Assembly (NCBI RefSeq): GCF_026914265.1
Contig: NC_069124.1
Coordinates: forward strand, 20,315,648-20,379,647
Direction of reading: 5' to 3'
Length of the DNA stretch: 64,000 nucleotides
DNA from: Mya arenaria
Lineage: Eukaryota; Mollusca; Bivalvia; Myida; Myidae
Positions 10,858-24,102 of this stretch are shown here, piece by piece. Position 1 is the stretch's first letter. The number at the start of each line of letters is the position of its first letter. The notes under the pieces are model-generated. The model searched no databases. It was not told the origin of the DNA and saw only the letters and a list, made by a program, of their open reading frames with translations. Made by a program: the position numbers and the translations under genes.

Positions 10858-13590
10858 ATGGACATTCAGAGACTTGTTTTTTATATATTAGTCAGAAACC
10901 ATTTTGCACATTGTATTATATGTTTGAAAAGGGACCTAATAATGAAATCTAACCATAAGTTAAATTGTATTTTGTGCTCTTTCTATCGAAATAAAATAAC
11001 AATTAAGAATATGTGTAAAAATATAGTAGAAAATTACATTCATTCATATACCTGTGTTATTCACATGGAGTTTGAAGCATACTTAATACTACTAACATCT
11101 CTTTCGTAAATATCATACAGAGTATTGTTAAAAAAAACTAACAATCTACGACCATTTTTCAGACATGACAAATTTATCTACATAATTATGTAATTGATAT
11201 AAAAAGCATTTAATTCATTCCTTTGCAAAAACTCTTAAATACCTTTACTTAAACTGTATCTGTTGTCGTTACATAAAATTTCTGAGAACATGAACATGAT
11301 CCTGCGAAACTGCAAACATTCTCATTTCGGGTTGATGAAGTGATTCTGTTAACAACACTTTGTGAAAAATGTAAGTGAGTAACGGTCCAATTATAACACT
11401 TAAACTATTTTATTTAATATAGTTTGTAAGTGAAAGCGATGCCTGTCTAAATCATAATCAGTTTAAATTAATAAGTTACTTGATAGTTACACTAACAGTT
11501 ATGCTATATTTGGATATTTGGCGAGTGGTCACACTATATAATATTGCCATCTATGGATTAATTATAGAATAATACATGGTTGACCATGGTATTATTTGGT
11601 CATATATTCCTTCCACTGGGACAATTATCAACCAAAAGCCATGGTCAACCACGTATGATCCTATAAATAAAATATGAACAAAAAGGCCGATGCTAGGGCA
11701 GTTTCAAACTAACCGAAATAGCATAGCATATTTGCATACATTGGATAGAGTGTGTGCTTCCAAGAAAACTCCCTGTCAAATTAAATTGATAAAACCACTT
11801 ATTATTATTTTATCTGTACTGTCATCATCAACTTCAATATTTCATTGCATTTTGTGGTTGAAAACAGTTGCAGGCATTATAGGAACGAGACAAAAACGTT
11901 TGCTAAAAATATTTTGGTTGCTTAAGTTTAATGTGGACTAAACGAATCTTTATAAGTCAATTATCCTACGAAAAAATCTTCCAGCTGGTGATGCAGTAAG
12001 AGGAATACGTTATAGATGTATGTCAGGGTTCAAATGAGCGTCATCACACCATATTAAAATCAAGGCCTGAATGCAATCATATGCAACCGTATACCGTGAC
12101 ATTCGAATCATTTGAAAAAAAAATCGTCAAAGAGAATGAAAGATTAAATCGAACTAAACTTAAAATCTTCAAAACATTTAAATACCGATTTATAGATTGA
12201 GGTCTTAAGAATCGTGTCAATTTTATTATTAATCTTTATACCCTTGTCCTTTATCTTGGCAGACAGCTTTTATTATCAAATCGAAAACCTATAATTTGTG
12301 CATCAGATAAATCTGCAGTTAGTTTGTCATTACATTCAAGAATTGTTTTAGAAGTAGTTAACAAAGAGCCTAATTTCAAACCAAGTCAAAACGTTCTGAG
12401 AAGGGTTGGAGGAGATTATGAGAAAAATATATGCTTTTCTGTAAAAGTGCGAGCCTTTTTTTAAATTTAAGGAATTACTATACATGTTCGAAATAACTTC
12501 GATTGGAACATGCTTTCAGGAAGCGGGGAAGCAAATCGTATCTGTTAAACTGTAATTTTTGTAAGCGGTATACTGTGCGATCTCATTGCCTGTAAATTTA
12601 GGTTATAACCTAGTAAGTTTTCTGGTTTAAAATTGCTGTGTGTATACTTGTCGAACTAGCAAAAAACAGTTCAAAATGCACGTATTATTTTCAGATTAGT
12701 CAAACAGATTGTAAGTCGACGTGTATTTTCCGAATGCATTCAAAGTATTACATTGTTCTTGAAAATGAAAATTTCTACAAAATGTGGAAATGTGAATGAA
12801 TAACAAGTTTGAGGATATACCCTATTTCTTAAAGGATTAAGATAATTATGTGAGGTTTTCTGAAATAAAATTTCAAACAAAATGCAAAACACATTTACGA
12901 ATTCATTATTAATCGAATCAATTATACTCGCAACAAAACTATTGTCCAACAACGAAAGTAGATTATATGCGAATACATGATAGATCGGCGCGCTTTTAAG
13001 GCGCACAATATCGGTTGATATACTTTGAAAGTATTTGTTTAATTTTAATGCATTTTCATGTTTAACTCATTTGATCTTTAAACATGAACACTATAAAAAA
13101 ACATATAATAAAGGTATACTGATAAACAAATTATTAACCTTCATAAATGTCATTTTTTTCATTAATAGCTACGTGGCCATAAATTTTCCGGTTAAAATGC
13201 GCCAAATATCGCTTTTATTTTTATTTTTATTTGTACCTAAATCATATGCTTTTTGTTTTGATCATTAAAACCAAATCAGTTAAACATGACCATAGATTAT
13301 CTTTTTACATCAACCTATATTGTACTCCTTTAACCAGGAAGATTATTGAAATATCTTCGAACGAAGTTAATGTTTATTTATGTGAAAGTTTAATGACACG
13401 AAGTTACATTTTAATGAATCAGAACGGATGGAGTGGCCCTTCTCAATCATATAAATATTTCTTTAGGTCATCTTACTGTCAAAAAAAAACTACCTCGTTG
13501 GCTTACACATTGTCAACGCAAAGTCTGACGGAGGGAATGTGTATCGGATAAGTGGCAGTACGCGAACCTTAAACACTCACAAAAGGTGAA
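10858..13590. repeat. 3' flank of copy 1, duplicated downstream of copy 2
   Basis: The sequence aligns by eye, with scattered differences, to 53487-58865. Landmarks include the hairpin above, the stretch TATGTCAGGGTTCAAATGAG (12018 and 55336 areas), GAGATCGGCGCGCTTT (about 12980 and 56325) and the block before 13560. No gene is seen in it. Differences are mainly insertions in the copy 2 version. It marks the downstream extent of the duplicated unit. Confidence 0.75.
11574..11654. repeat. Inverted repeat ACATGGTTGACCATGG downstream of copy 1
   Basis: The arms 11574-11589 and 11639-11654 are reverse complements, apart from one base near the end. The same structure is kept downstream of copy 2 (54194-54274), so it was present before the duplication. 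Each arm contains its own TGGTTGACCA palindrome. Confidence 0.6.
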
Positions 13591-13838
13591 ATTCTTTATG
13601 ATTAAGCATAGTTTTTAATGACTGCCTATCTGCAATTTCATTGGCTGAAAATGTAGGTTGTATTTTAATCTTTGTTAATGTATCTGCCGGAAGTAGATAG
13701 AGATAAACGTTGTCTATGGTGTACTGAACAGAGTGGTAATTGCTGCATGAGGCGTCAGACTGATAAACCATACGGAAATATATGGCTTCTAAGTAAATAG
13801 ATCAATATTCAGACAAACGCTGGTTTGGACATGGCTAA

Positions 13839-15870
13839 CCCCATGCTTAATGATTCAGCCCAAAGCTAAACGTTTCAGCTCCATGCTAAATGTTTTAGCC
13901 CCATGCTTAATGTTTTACCCCCAAGCTAAATGTTTCAGCCCAATGCTAAAACTTTCAGCCAAATGCTAAATGTCTCGACCCATGCTAATTAGTGTAGCCC
14001 CATGCAAAACAAACCGACTCCTTGCTGAATGTTTTTGCGGCATGCTGAACGTTTCAGCCTCATGCTAAATGCTGAATGATTCAGACCAATGAAAAAAGTT
14101 TCAGCCCGATGTTGAGTGTTTCAGCTCTATGATAAATATTGAGCCCCATGCTGAGTGTTTTGACCCAAGGCTTTAAGCCTCATGCTGAGTGTTTTATCCC
14201 AATGCTGAACCTTAACGCCTCATGCTGAATATTTAGCCCCATGTTAAGTCGTTCAGACCCATGAAAAATGTTTCAGCCCGATGCTGAATGTTTCAGCCTC
14301 ACGCTAAATATTTTAGCCCCATGCTGATTGCTTCAATCGCAAACTGAGTGTTATATCCCAAATATTGAAATCTGACGCCTCATGCTGACTGTTTCAGCCC
14401 AACACTGAATGTTTAAACCCAATGCTGAATGTTTAAGCCCAATGCTGAATGTTTAAGCCCAATGCTGAATGTTTAAGCCCCATGCTGAATGTTTAAGCTC
14501 CATGCTGAATGTTTAAGCCCAATGCTGAATGTCAAAGCCACATGCTGAATGTTTAATGCCACATGTTGAATGTTTTAGCCCGATGCGAAATGTTTAAGCC
14601 CAAGGCTGAATGTTTAAGCCCCATGCTGAATGTTCAAGCCTAATTTGGATGTATAAGACCCATGCTGAATGTTAAAGCCACATGCTAAATGTTTAAGCCC
14701 AGTTCTGAATGTTTAAGCCCAATGCTGAATGTTTAAGCCCAATGATGAATGTTTAATTCTCCATGCTGAATGTTTAGCCCCATGCTGAGTGTTTATGCCC
14801 CAGACTGAATGTTTCAGCTCAATGCTGATGGTTTAAGCCTATGCTGAATGGTTCCGACCCATGAAAAAGGTTTCAGCCCGATGCTGAATGCTTCAGCCCC
14901 ATGCTAAATATTTAAGCCCCATGCCGATTGCTTGAATCACAAGCTGGGTGTTGTATCCCAAATGCTGAAACCTGACGCCTCATGATGAGTGGCTTAGCCG
15001 AACACTGAATGTTTAAACCCAATGCTGACTTTTTAAACCCAATGCTAAATGTTTAAGCCGAATGCTGAATGTTTAAGCCCCATGCTGAATGTTTAAACCC
15101 CCATGTCGAATGTTTAAGTTTAATGCTGAATGCTTAAGCCCCATGCTGAATGGTTAAGCCCAATGCTGAATGTTTAAGCCCCATGCTGAATGTTTACGCC
15201 CAATTCTGAATGTTTAAGCCACATGCTGAATGTTTAAGCCCAATTCTGAATGTTTAAGCCACATCTGAATATCTAATCCCCATGTTGAATGTTTAAGCCC
15301 CATGCTGAATATTTAATACCCATGCTGAATGTTTACGTCCCATGCTGACTAGTTAAGCCCCATGCTGAATGTTAAAGCCCAATGCTGAATATCAAAGCCC
15401 CATGCTGAATGTTTAATCCTCAAGCTAAATGTTTACGCCCCATGCTGAATGTTTGCGCTTCAGGCTGCATGTTTACGCCCCATGCCGAATGTTTAAGCCC
15501 CATGCTGAATGTTTAAGCCCAATGCTGAATTTCTAAGCCCAATGCTGAATGTTTAAGCTCCATGCTGAATGTTTAAGCCCCATGCTGAATGTTTAAGCCC
15601 AATGCTGAATGTTTAAGCTCCATGCTGAATGTTTAAGCCCCATGCTGAATGTTTAATCCCAATGCTGAATGTATAAACCTCATGCCCAATGTTTAATCCC
15701 AATGCTGAATGTTTTATGCCTAGTGCTTAAACTTTAAGCAACCATGCTGAATGTTTCAGCCCATGCTAAATGGTTCAGCACCGGGCCAAAGTTATAGGAC
15801 ATGCTGAAAATTTCATAGACCCTTGCTCAATGGTTTAGTCACATGCCAAAATGTTGAGTCCAATGCTTAT
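13839..15870. repeat. 20-bp minisatellite, about 100 units
   Basis: This is a tandem array of a degenerate 20-bp unit, consensus CCCAATGCTGAATGTTTAAG. The ends are the most diverged (TTTCAGCCC and TTTTAGCCCC variants at 13839-14400) and the centre is the most regular (14400-14560, 15480-15700). A longer variant block, starting CCATGAAAAA, then TTTCAGCCCGATGCTGAATG and later CCTGACGCCTCATG, recurs near 14085, 14258 and 14860. The array therefore has higher-order duplication as well. No coding or promoter signal was seen. Confidence 0.92.
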
Positions 15871-18075
15871 ACAATCATCATCATTCTAAAGATTAAACCT
15901 CAGGTTAATAATGCTCAAACGTTTAGCCTCGTACGATCAGTCCGATAAAGTAACATTGACAACCGCTCCAAATACTATTACTTATCCAGAATTTCGTAAA
16001 GTAATTGAAATGATTGTGACTTGGTGAATGCGCTCAATTTTTGAATTATGTTTATAATATTTTATCAATGATATAAAAATGTCGTAGATCAATACTTTTA
16101 TGTTTGCCCTGCACTTCTCAAATAAATTAATATTATATAAATGTTAAAGATACACTCTTACTTCCAAATAAGATGTACCACAATTGCAACAATTGTTTTT
16201 ATTTACCGAAAATGATGAATAAATATCGAAAACAATGTTTCTTATGAAGGATACCGTGTTGAATTTGAAAAAAGTCCAGAAAACACGGTATTTTTACCTT
16301 ATGAGACGATAGTTGATCACTGTTAATCTTTTAGGACCCACCAGTCATTTAATATTTGTTAGTTTTCAGCTATTAAATACACGGTAACAATCTTGTTATC
16401 AGTTTTTAATATTTCCCATGATCATTTATATAAGTAGTAAAGGGTTTATTTCTCAAAATATATGTCCGCTGTAAAGGTGTATGTATTAATTTTAAATACC
16501 AGTTTCTCTTTAAACCTTCAAATTACACTACAACATTCCATCGTTTGCACTTCAAGTCTTCCGCATTATTCACAATATATATTCGCCTTTGATACTGACA
16601 TATCTAGTTTGTGGCGTGATGCCGAACATAATGACACTATCATAGAGGTGTCAATTTACCATGAAAATAAGTTAATGCCAAGTTCATTTTATTTTGCGTT
16701 TCCATCTTTATTTGGCCGAAGATCGATAACTATAATTGACTGTTAACAGTGATAAAAAAACTCCTTATTTTCCGTTTATGAATTGCAACAACCTTTTTGC
16801 ATTTATCAAGCACACTGAATTAGTATACTTTACATGCAGCTTATTTTATTTACAGATTTACAAATTTGTGATTTCCCTTCTTTACACTAACATGTTTTTA
16901 TGCAATCTCGTTATTCAGTGGTTGGTACACGAGTATCAGTATAATGACTTATTCACGTTAACAACGAACATCAAAAATAACTAACGTTTTAACAGACATT
17001 GGGTGCAGACTTCAATCACAACTGTAAACAGCTTTGTTCGCCCAGGATTATATTTAAAGACACTTTACCATTTATTTAAAGGCCTAGTTTAAGGAATGTT
17101 CGGCATGATAATTCCCTGCTGTGTATCTTCTGTTAATTGCACTGGTGTCACAATAGGGGCTATTTTCTGTGAATTTGTTTACTGGCTCAGGACCATTTAG
17201 GGTTGACACTTTTCGAGTAGATAATATCATTGTTTCATTAATACATACAAACAATATGCATATATAATGTATTTGTTAATTAAACCGAATCGGATTTGAA
17301 ATATATTATAAACAAAAAGAGTGATACGTTTTAAAAAGTTATATAACATATATGTTCAAATCCATTTGAAATGCATGGTCACCATTGTTATATACAAACT
17401 GGAAACATCCTGGTTAAATTATATTAATGGGCTATTAAATATAACATAACTCTTATTCTTATTTAATGCATTGTAATAATTACATTAATATCATTTGAAA
17501 AAAACACACACTAAAAGACGAGATGTTTTGTTCATTTCTTTTATCTTACCTCTATAACTGCATAGCTGTACAGTGTACACTCAGATCGGAGATCTTATTT
17601 AAAGGCAAATGTCCGAAGAGTAAGTTTAACTTATTGTTTTAGTTCAATATGGGCATCAATATACGATATACCCTTCATAAAGTAACTAGACTTGTATTAT
17701 TTACGTCAAATTAATTACCTAAGGACTTCAGGTGAATAAGTATTTTCACTGTTGTCATCACAACTTATGTTTTTTTATAACATTTCCAGCTATATTTCCC
17801 CCTTCTCTCCGCTTTCCATCTTGCTCTTACATGTCATCCAGGTGGTAGATATCCCTTATTCGTACAATTCTCTATCCCTGGTATGACCTAGTTAAATGCG
17901 TATTGATAAAGGCACTTACTGGATGAGTGATGGTTTGTTCTGTTATTACTCACTTGAAGTTAGTCTACTTATTGTCAATATTCTAAGTAATTTCCGGTGA
18001 TATCAACGTAAATCAAGGGATTTGCATGAGGCGAATAACTGGTACGGGCAAAAAAGTGGGCTAGTATGCTTTCAA
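15871..18075. other. Intergenic stretch with no recognisable gene
   Basis: This is AT-rich sequence with short scattered open frames only; the longest, at 16462-16746 (94 codons), has no recognisable motif. A short hairpin (ATACCGTGTT...AACACGGTAT) lies near 16251-16294. Confidence 0.5.
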
Positions 18076-18078
18076 GAA

Positions 18079-18560
<482 letters not shown>

Positions 18561-18746
18561 TTGTAATAGTATTTTTATATAATTGTGTGTAATAAATCCA
18601 CAAACAATGACCTGTCGAAACGGGAGGACTGCAAATTTCATAGGATATTCATCAGAAATCTTTTACAGACCATCTCATTCATTAAATGAAATTCAGTTTC
18701 AGTCACTTGGTATGTGTACCGTTTGATAAACAAAAAATATAATGGC

Positions 18747-18967
18747 CAGGGGCGGATCAAGGAAATGTCGTTAGAAGGGGGTGTTACTAAGGGGCGTTTG
18801 CAGGAGGATTTAGGGTTACTCAATCAAGAAATTTTTAACAATTTGTAGTCGGAAATGATGCATTATGTGCGTATCTATTTTCTTCGCATATATTGACACA
18901 AAAAGTAAACTTGGGCGATATTAAAGGCAGCGCACGCCGATTGCGCCCCCTTCTCAATCCGCTAGTG
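18747..18967. mobile_element. Non-autonomous hAT-like MITE
   Basis: It starts CAGGGGCGGATCAAGG and ends with the inverse of CACTAGCGGATTGAGAAG. It is flanked by AATGGC and AATGGT, a likely imperfect target duplication. About 220 bp, no coding capacity. The CAGGGGCGGATC terminus is typical of small hAT derivatives. Confidence 0.55.
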
Positions 18968-19379
18968 AATGGTGACTTAATATTTGATATATTATGGTTA
19001 AATAGAACTTTCAGTTGAATTATATAGAAACTGTAAATGCTGAATACAAGTTCGGTGCTTGTAAAAACAATAAAAGTTTCGTCTGCACAGGAATGTGTCT
19101 GTTAACGCTTGAACAGTTAGCTAATGATTAAAGAACATTGTTCATTGGGTTCATTGTGACCCATGGAAGTTTTTTATATTAAATTCCAACTTCCCCTTAA
19201 TTTTTACTTGCCTAAAATTTTAACCTAAGTCAATCAGGGGCCATAACTTGTATTATGGAGTTATGTAACCTCATTGGCTGATGGTCCTGAACAATTATGT
19301 GAAGTATTAAGTCAATTGAATGAAGGGTATAGAACGCCTTAACCAATAGGCTACGGAGACGGTTTTAATGCATGTACCC

Positions 19380-19665
19380 AATTGCAGATTCAGGGGGGGG
19401 GGATCGGTCCCAGCGCGCGCGCCGTCCCCCACCCCTTTGAATCGTCCGTTGATAATACGTTCTCAGTCAATATTGGGAAAAAATACAATATTAAGATAAA
19501 AATGCACTATTTCGGACTATAAATTAGGGGAGTCTAACCCCCACCCCGGTCCAACATTTTAAGCCATTCAATTTCTGTTCTGAGGGAGGGGCTGATGTGG
19601 AAAGATTAAGCCAATGAGTTTCACGTACCCCTTCTTAAGTCAATTCCTGGATCTGCCACTGATAT
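19380..19665. mobile_element. Small inverted-repeat element, GCAGATTCAGGGG ends
   Basis: The left end GCAGATTCAGGGGGGGGG (from about 19384) is matched by the inverse of CAATTCCTGGATCTGCCACTG at the right. Its G/C-rich interior stands out from the surroundings. Likely a MITE of the same broad type as 18747-18967. Confidence 0.45.
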
Positions 19666-20865
19666 CTGTAATCAGATTGGTTGTTTCATAATGTTATAGT
19701 TCCTTTAAACAGTTTAAACCTTTTATGGCATCAAAATAAACAGACGCATGTTCAGTAAAAACATACTCTGTATACAACGTTCTCGTACTCCAGAGAGATG
19801 ATGCTATGCATTATATTTATCATCATCTGACTGACTGAGTAACTGCCAAAACTTTTCCGTTTAAAGAGACTCTCTCATGTTTTGGCACCAAACACATTTT
19901 TCCTCGTAATTCATCTGAACACACTTACATGCATATTTATTTTACTCCTTGGTACTGAAATTGCAGAAATAATAGTAACCAGGTTGATTTTCTTTTATAC
20001 TTCAATTGCATTTTTAAAAAACTGATTAAAGTATTAAAAATTAATCTTGTTCAAGTTGGGAGCAAGCACATGGGGGTGCAGATAACACATAGAATAAAAA
20101 ACGGATCGCTTATCCACTCGCCCACAGGGACTCATACTAAGGTGTTGAATATTTTAACCTTAATGAAAGTTATTGGTTTATCACGTGATTATGTCAATCA
20201 ACTGATTGTGCAACAGCCTTTTGTTGAATCGGGTTAGTAACGAATTTCAAAATTTTGGACTTCAAAGACTATATTTTAGCACATATCAACATTTATTGAA
20301 GGGTTTCAGCCATCAATAGCTTGGCTTTAACACTTCGTTTGATTCGCCATACTTTATTTCGTAATAACAATCTATAAAATCCAAGTAAAAGATGCATTTT
20401 CAAAACACTTAACGCTTCGCTTATATTCACTCAAAAACTCAAGTTCGAAAGATTTAAAAAAAGTATTTCATAATCATATACTCTTTAGCGGCCGAGTTTC
20501 TTAATATTTAAATCTCTTATAAATTTGCCAAATAAAATTCAACATGGGTAAACAATTATAACAAATAACGTATTTTATGTATTGCAACATATTTATAAAA
20601 AGATAAAGTCAATTGAATCAAATGAACATTTTCAATGTACTTTCTTTCTCGCGGAAAGTGGACATTTCATCTTACTCCAACAAGTGTGGGGTATGGTTGA
20701 TTCTCTTCGTGACTGAAATCAACTTTTTTAAACACTTGGTGCATTTCAAATCTAGTCCATATAAACAGCCCCTTCAGATTCTTTGACGATTGCATTTCCA
20801 TGGGAGATCACTGCGTATGATAAACATACAAGTGTTGTTTAGCTACACTGTGGTTTCAATTATGT

Positions 20866-21058
20866 CAGGGGCGTAGCTACCCCTCTATTCATGTGAATTC
20901 ATAAATGTGCTGGGGGGTTCAGGGGCGTGCCCCCTCAGAAAATTTTGAAAACCATGGTGCAATCTAGTGCATTCTGGGCGTTCCGATGTGCATGATTTTT
21001 TTTGTCAGAATCATGTGGATTCAGCCGCGTATTCACGTATAGGCGGCTACACGCCTGT
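20866..21058. mobile_element. hAT-like MITE, CAGGGGCGTAGC ends
   Basis: It begins CAGGGGCGTAGCTACCCC and ends GGCGGCTACACGCCTG, its approximate inverse. At 193 bp it is non-coding. It shares its first twelve bases with the larger hAT copy at 7639, so the two may be mobilised by the same transposase family. Confidence 0.55.
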
Positions 21059-21387
21059 ATGATGTGCATATGAATGTATAATTTGGTTTAAATGATGCAT
21101 CCTTAATGTAACACCTCCTTGCTGCTACACCAATAGAAACTTCATGGGATGTTAATAGTAAAAGAACTAGCACTGACGTTCCCATTTTTGTCTGAGTCAT
21201 TTAAATAATAGATAACAAATTACAAGATAAACAAATTTGTTTTGACTTCTTTAATGTATTATATAAAAACATTGTACAAAGATATCATGACACTTTAAAC
21301 AATAAGTATGGTTGTCAATTAAACAGTATGCTAGCTTTAAAGATTTAGGCAAACCATTGGAATTTTACAGCGGTCTTAAAAGGTGTA

Positions 21388-21766
21388 TTTAAAGCTGCAA
21401 TCTCACCGATTGCTCGTTTTGACTACCGGTACTCTTTTATTGTTTATCTATAAATGGAGTATTTTTTGCAGAAATGTCTAGACCCAATTTTAAGTGATAT
21501 AAGACTGCTAAAAAAAGATCAGATTGCAGTTCATCATATTTATGTTAAAAAAAATGATGTTTTATAACTAAAAGCATTACGAACAATGACTAAAAGCATT
21601 ATGAACAATTTAATGTAAATTAACTTTTCGGCAGTGATACCGAACATTTTTGATTGGTTCTATTGTGAATTATCTAATATGACTGAATTAAAGGAATGAT
21701 AGCCAAATCAGCCGATTTTGAGACAATTTTGTGTCTAAACTGACAATCTGTAAGAGTGCAGCTGTA
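21388..21766. mobile_element. AAAGCTGCA MITE (copy b)
   Basis: It starts TTTAAAGCTGCAATCTCACC and ends CTGTAAGAGTGCAGCTGTAA. The internal layout is the same as in copy a (ATAAGACTGCTAAAAAAAGATCAG region). More diverged than copy a. Confidence 0.65.
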
Positions 21767-22154
21767 AGTGTTGATCTAAAGCTTCATATACACATTGTTA
21801 TATTGTCAATAACTGTTTAAAAGGTCTCATGTACTAAATAATATAATAATTTTCATAATATCTAAAATTGATTAAAATAAATAAAGTACCATTATACCTA
21901 TTTCTTAATAGTGCCGTTTCTCATCTGACAATACCATTCAAAGCCATCATTTCAACTATGAATTTATTTTTAACTTTCAACTTTTCTATAGCATATGCAA
22001 CAAAATATACCAAAAATACAAGCCATGAACAATATGATTGTTCAACTTGCATTATCTTTGACCTTTTGATATGACCATTTTCCAGTTTTGTCTATTTGTA
22101 ATTCGTGCCCTGAAGAATAAAGTATGACTGTATGAATCAAAAACAAGCAATAAC

Positions 22155-23717
22155 TAGAGCTGTCACAGTAGTGACGAATACCCCCAAATGCCGCCTGGAC
22201 ACAGGAATGGCAAACCATTCCTTTGAAAAGAGGCCATAACTCCAAGGTTACTGCAAACTGCATCTTCTTTTATCATGCATGTACTGTTTTATTTAAATAT
22301 GTTGAGTAATTTAGAAGTTACACTGCTGACAAGAAAAACTAGCCTTTCATGAGTTATCGTCCGGAAACTGTTTTTCTATTTTTAGTAACAGCGACCTTGA
22401 CCTTGGCCCCAGCAGCCCCGATATCAAACTTGACCTGTATCTTCTGATGTTACACCTGTGTACCAAAAATTGTTCAAATCTGTCTAGCCTTTCATGAGTT
22501 ATCGTCCGGAAACCGTTTTTCTATTTTTAGTAACCGTGACCTTGACCTTGGCCCAACCAGCCCTAATATCAAACTTGACCTGTATCTTCTAATGTTACAC
22601 CTGTGTACCAAAAATTGTTCAAATCTGTAAGCCTTTCATGATTTATCATCCGGAAACCGTTTTTTCTATTTTTAGTAACAGTGACCTTGACTTTGGCCCC
22701 ACCAGCCCCAATATCGAACTTGAGCTGTATCTTCTGATGTTACACCTGTGTACCAAAAATTGTTCAAATCTGTCAGGCCTTTCATGAGTTATCGTCCGGA
22801 AACCGTTTTTCTATTTTTAGTAACAGTGACCTTGACCTTGGCCCCACCAGCCCCAATATCGAACTTGACCTATATCTTCTGATGTTACACCTGTGTACCA
22901 AACTGTATCTTCTGATGTTACACCTGTGTACCAAAAATTGTTCAAATCTGTCTAGCCTTTCATGAGTTATTGTCCGAAAACTGTTTTTCTATTTTTAGTA
23001 ACAATGACCTTGACCTTGGCCCCACCAGCCCCAATATCGAACTTGACCTGTATCTTCTGATGTTACACCTGTGTACCAAAAATTGTTCAAATCTGTCTAG
23101 CCTTTCATGAGTTATCGTCCGGAAACCGTTTTTCTATTTTTAGTAACAACTAGACAAAGCTGTATAATTTTTGCCTATTTTAACTTATTCAGGGGCCATA
23201 ATTGGAGACATGATCATGTGATTCCAACCACAATCACAGGGGCAAATGTTCTCACCATGGCTAAAAGGTTGAAAAAGATTCATTCAAAAATGAAGAAGGA
23301 GTAGGACGAACAAAACTAATTTTACCCAATTTAACTCATTAAGGGGCCACAACTCCACTCAGGATCATGTGACTCCCACCAAATTCATGGAGGCAAAGGT
23401 TTACATCATGGCCATTAATATTTGAAAGTTTGAAAAAGATTTGCTCAATAGCTTCAAAGAAGAATCCTGGACAAAGCTAATTTTGCCCAATTTAACTCAT
23501 TAAGGGGCCACAACTCCACTCAGGATCATGCGACTCTGACCAAATCCACGGAGGCACAGGTTTACATCATGGTCATTAATATTTGAAAGTTTGAAAAAGA
23601 TTTGTTCAATAACGACAAAGATGAATCCCGGACAAAAAAAAAACGGACGGACAGACGGACAGACGGACGGACAACCCGATTCCAGTATACCCCCCCAAAC
23701 TTTGTTTTGGGGGTATA
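22155..23717. mobile_element. 'Pearl'/DINE-like non-autonomous element (probable Helentron derivative)
   Basis: In order it has a left flank with GAATACCCCCAAATGCC (about 22177), tandem core repeats of about 145 bp (22341-23150), a spacer with two further diverged repeats beginning near 23330 and 23500 (TTAACTCATTAAGGGGCCAC), a GACG/GACA tetranucleotide run (23644-23673), and a terminal hairpin CCCCCCAAACTTTGTTTTGGGGG. This organisation is that described for bivalve pearl elements and insect DINE-1-like elements, which are grouped with non-autonomous Helentrons. No transposase is encoded. The family assignment rests on architecture, not sequence comparison. Confidence 0.6.
22341..23150. repeat. 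Core tandem repeats of the pearl-like element, about 145-bp unit, 5.5 copies
   Basis: Units start AGCCTTTCATGAGTTATCGT at 22341, 22486, 22630, 22776, 22954 and 23099, so the spacing is 144-146 bp. The exception is one 178-bp unit that contains a 33-bp internal duplication of the CTGTATCTTCTGATGTTACA segment. Units are about 95% alike by eye, which implies recent homogenisation. Confidence 0.93.
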
Positions 23718-23784
23718 AAAACACTTAAAATATGCCCCAACCCCTGTAATTTCTAATACAGTAGTAAAATCAAGCAATTAAACA

Positions 23785-24102
23785 TTTAGAGCTGCACTCT
23801 CACAGATACATGTATACCGTTTCCACAACTTTTTTTGTCTTCGAATGAGCAAGTGTTTGCGTAATTATCTGCAAACCAATGATAAAAGATTGCTGACAAA
23901 AGATCAGATCGCAGATTTCATATTTCCGTTCGAAAATTAATGTTACTAACGGTTTAAGAAAAGTGCATAAAAAACATCAATGTTTTAACTTAAATAGAAA
24001 AATCTGGGATTTAATTTTTCGCAAAAATTGGATGGTTCCAATCCAAGACATAAAATGAAAAAGGTTGTCAAAACATCCAAAGTGTGAGAGTGCAGCTTTA
24101 AC
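23785..24102. mobile_element. AAAGCTGCA MITE (copy c)
   Basis: It starts TTTAGAGCTGCACTCTCACA and ends TGTGAGAGTGCAGCTTTAA. It lies just after the pearl-like element. Same family as 9707-10065. Confidence 0.65.

Noticed and set aside
13577-13800. Possible remnant of a UTR exon (GGTGTACTGAACAGAGTGGT) after copy 1
   Set aside because: Similarity to the copy 2 and 3 UTR region (GGTGTACTGAATCAAGTGG) is short and unsupported by a donor site.
16462-16984. Two overlapping plus-strand frames of 94 and 82 codons
   Set aside because: AT-rich, no motif, no splice context and no second copy; consistent with chance.
23500-23777. Minus-strand frames rich in RPSVCPSVRP-type sequence
   Set aside because: These come from the GACG/GACA run of the pearl-like element, not a gene.
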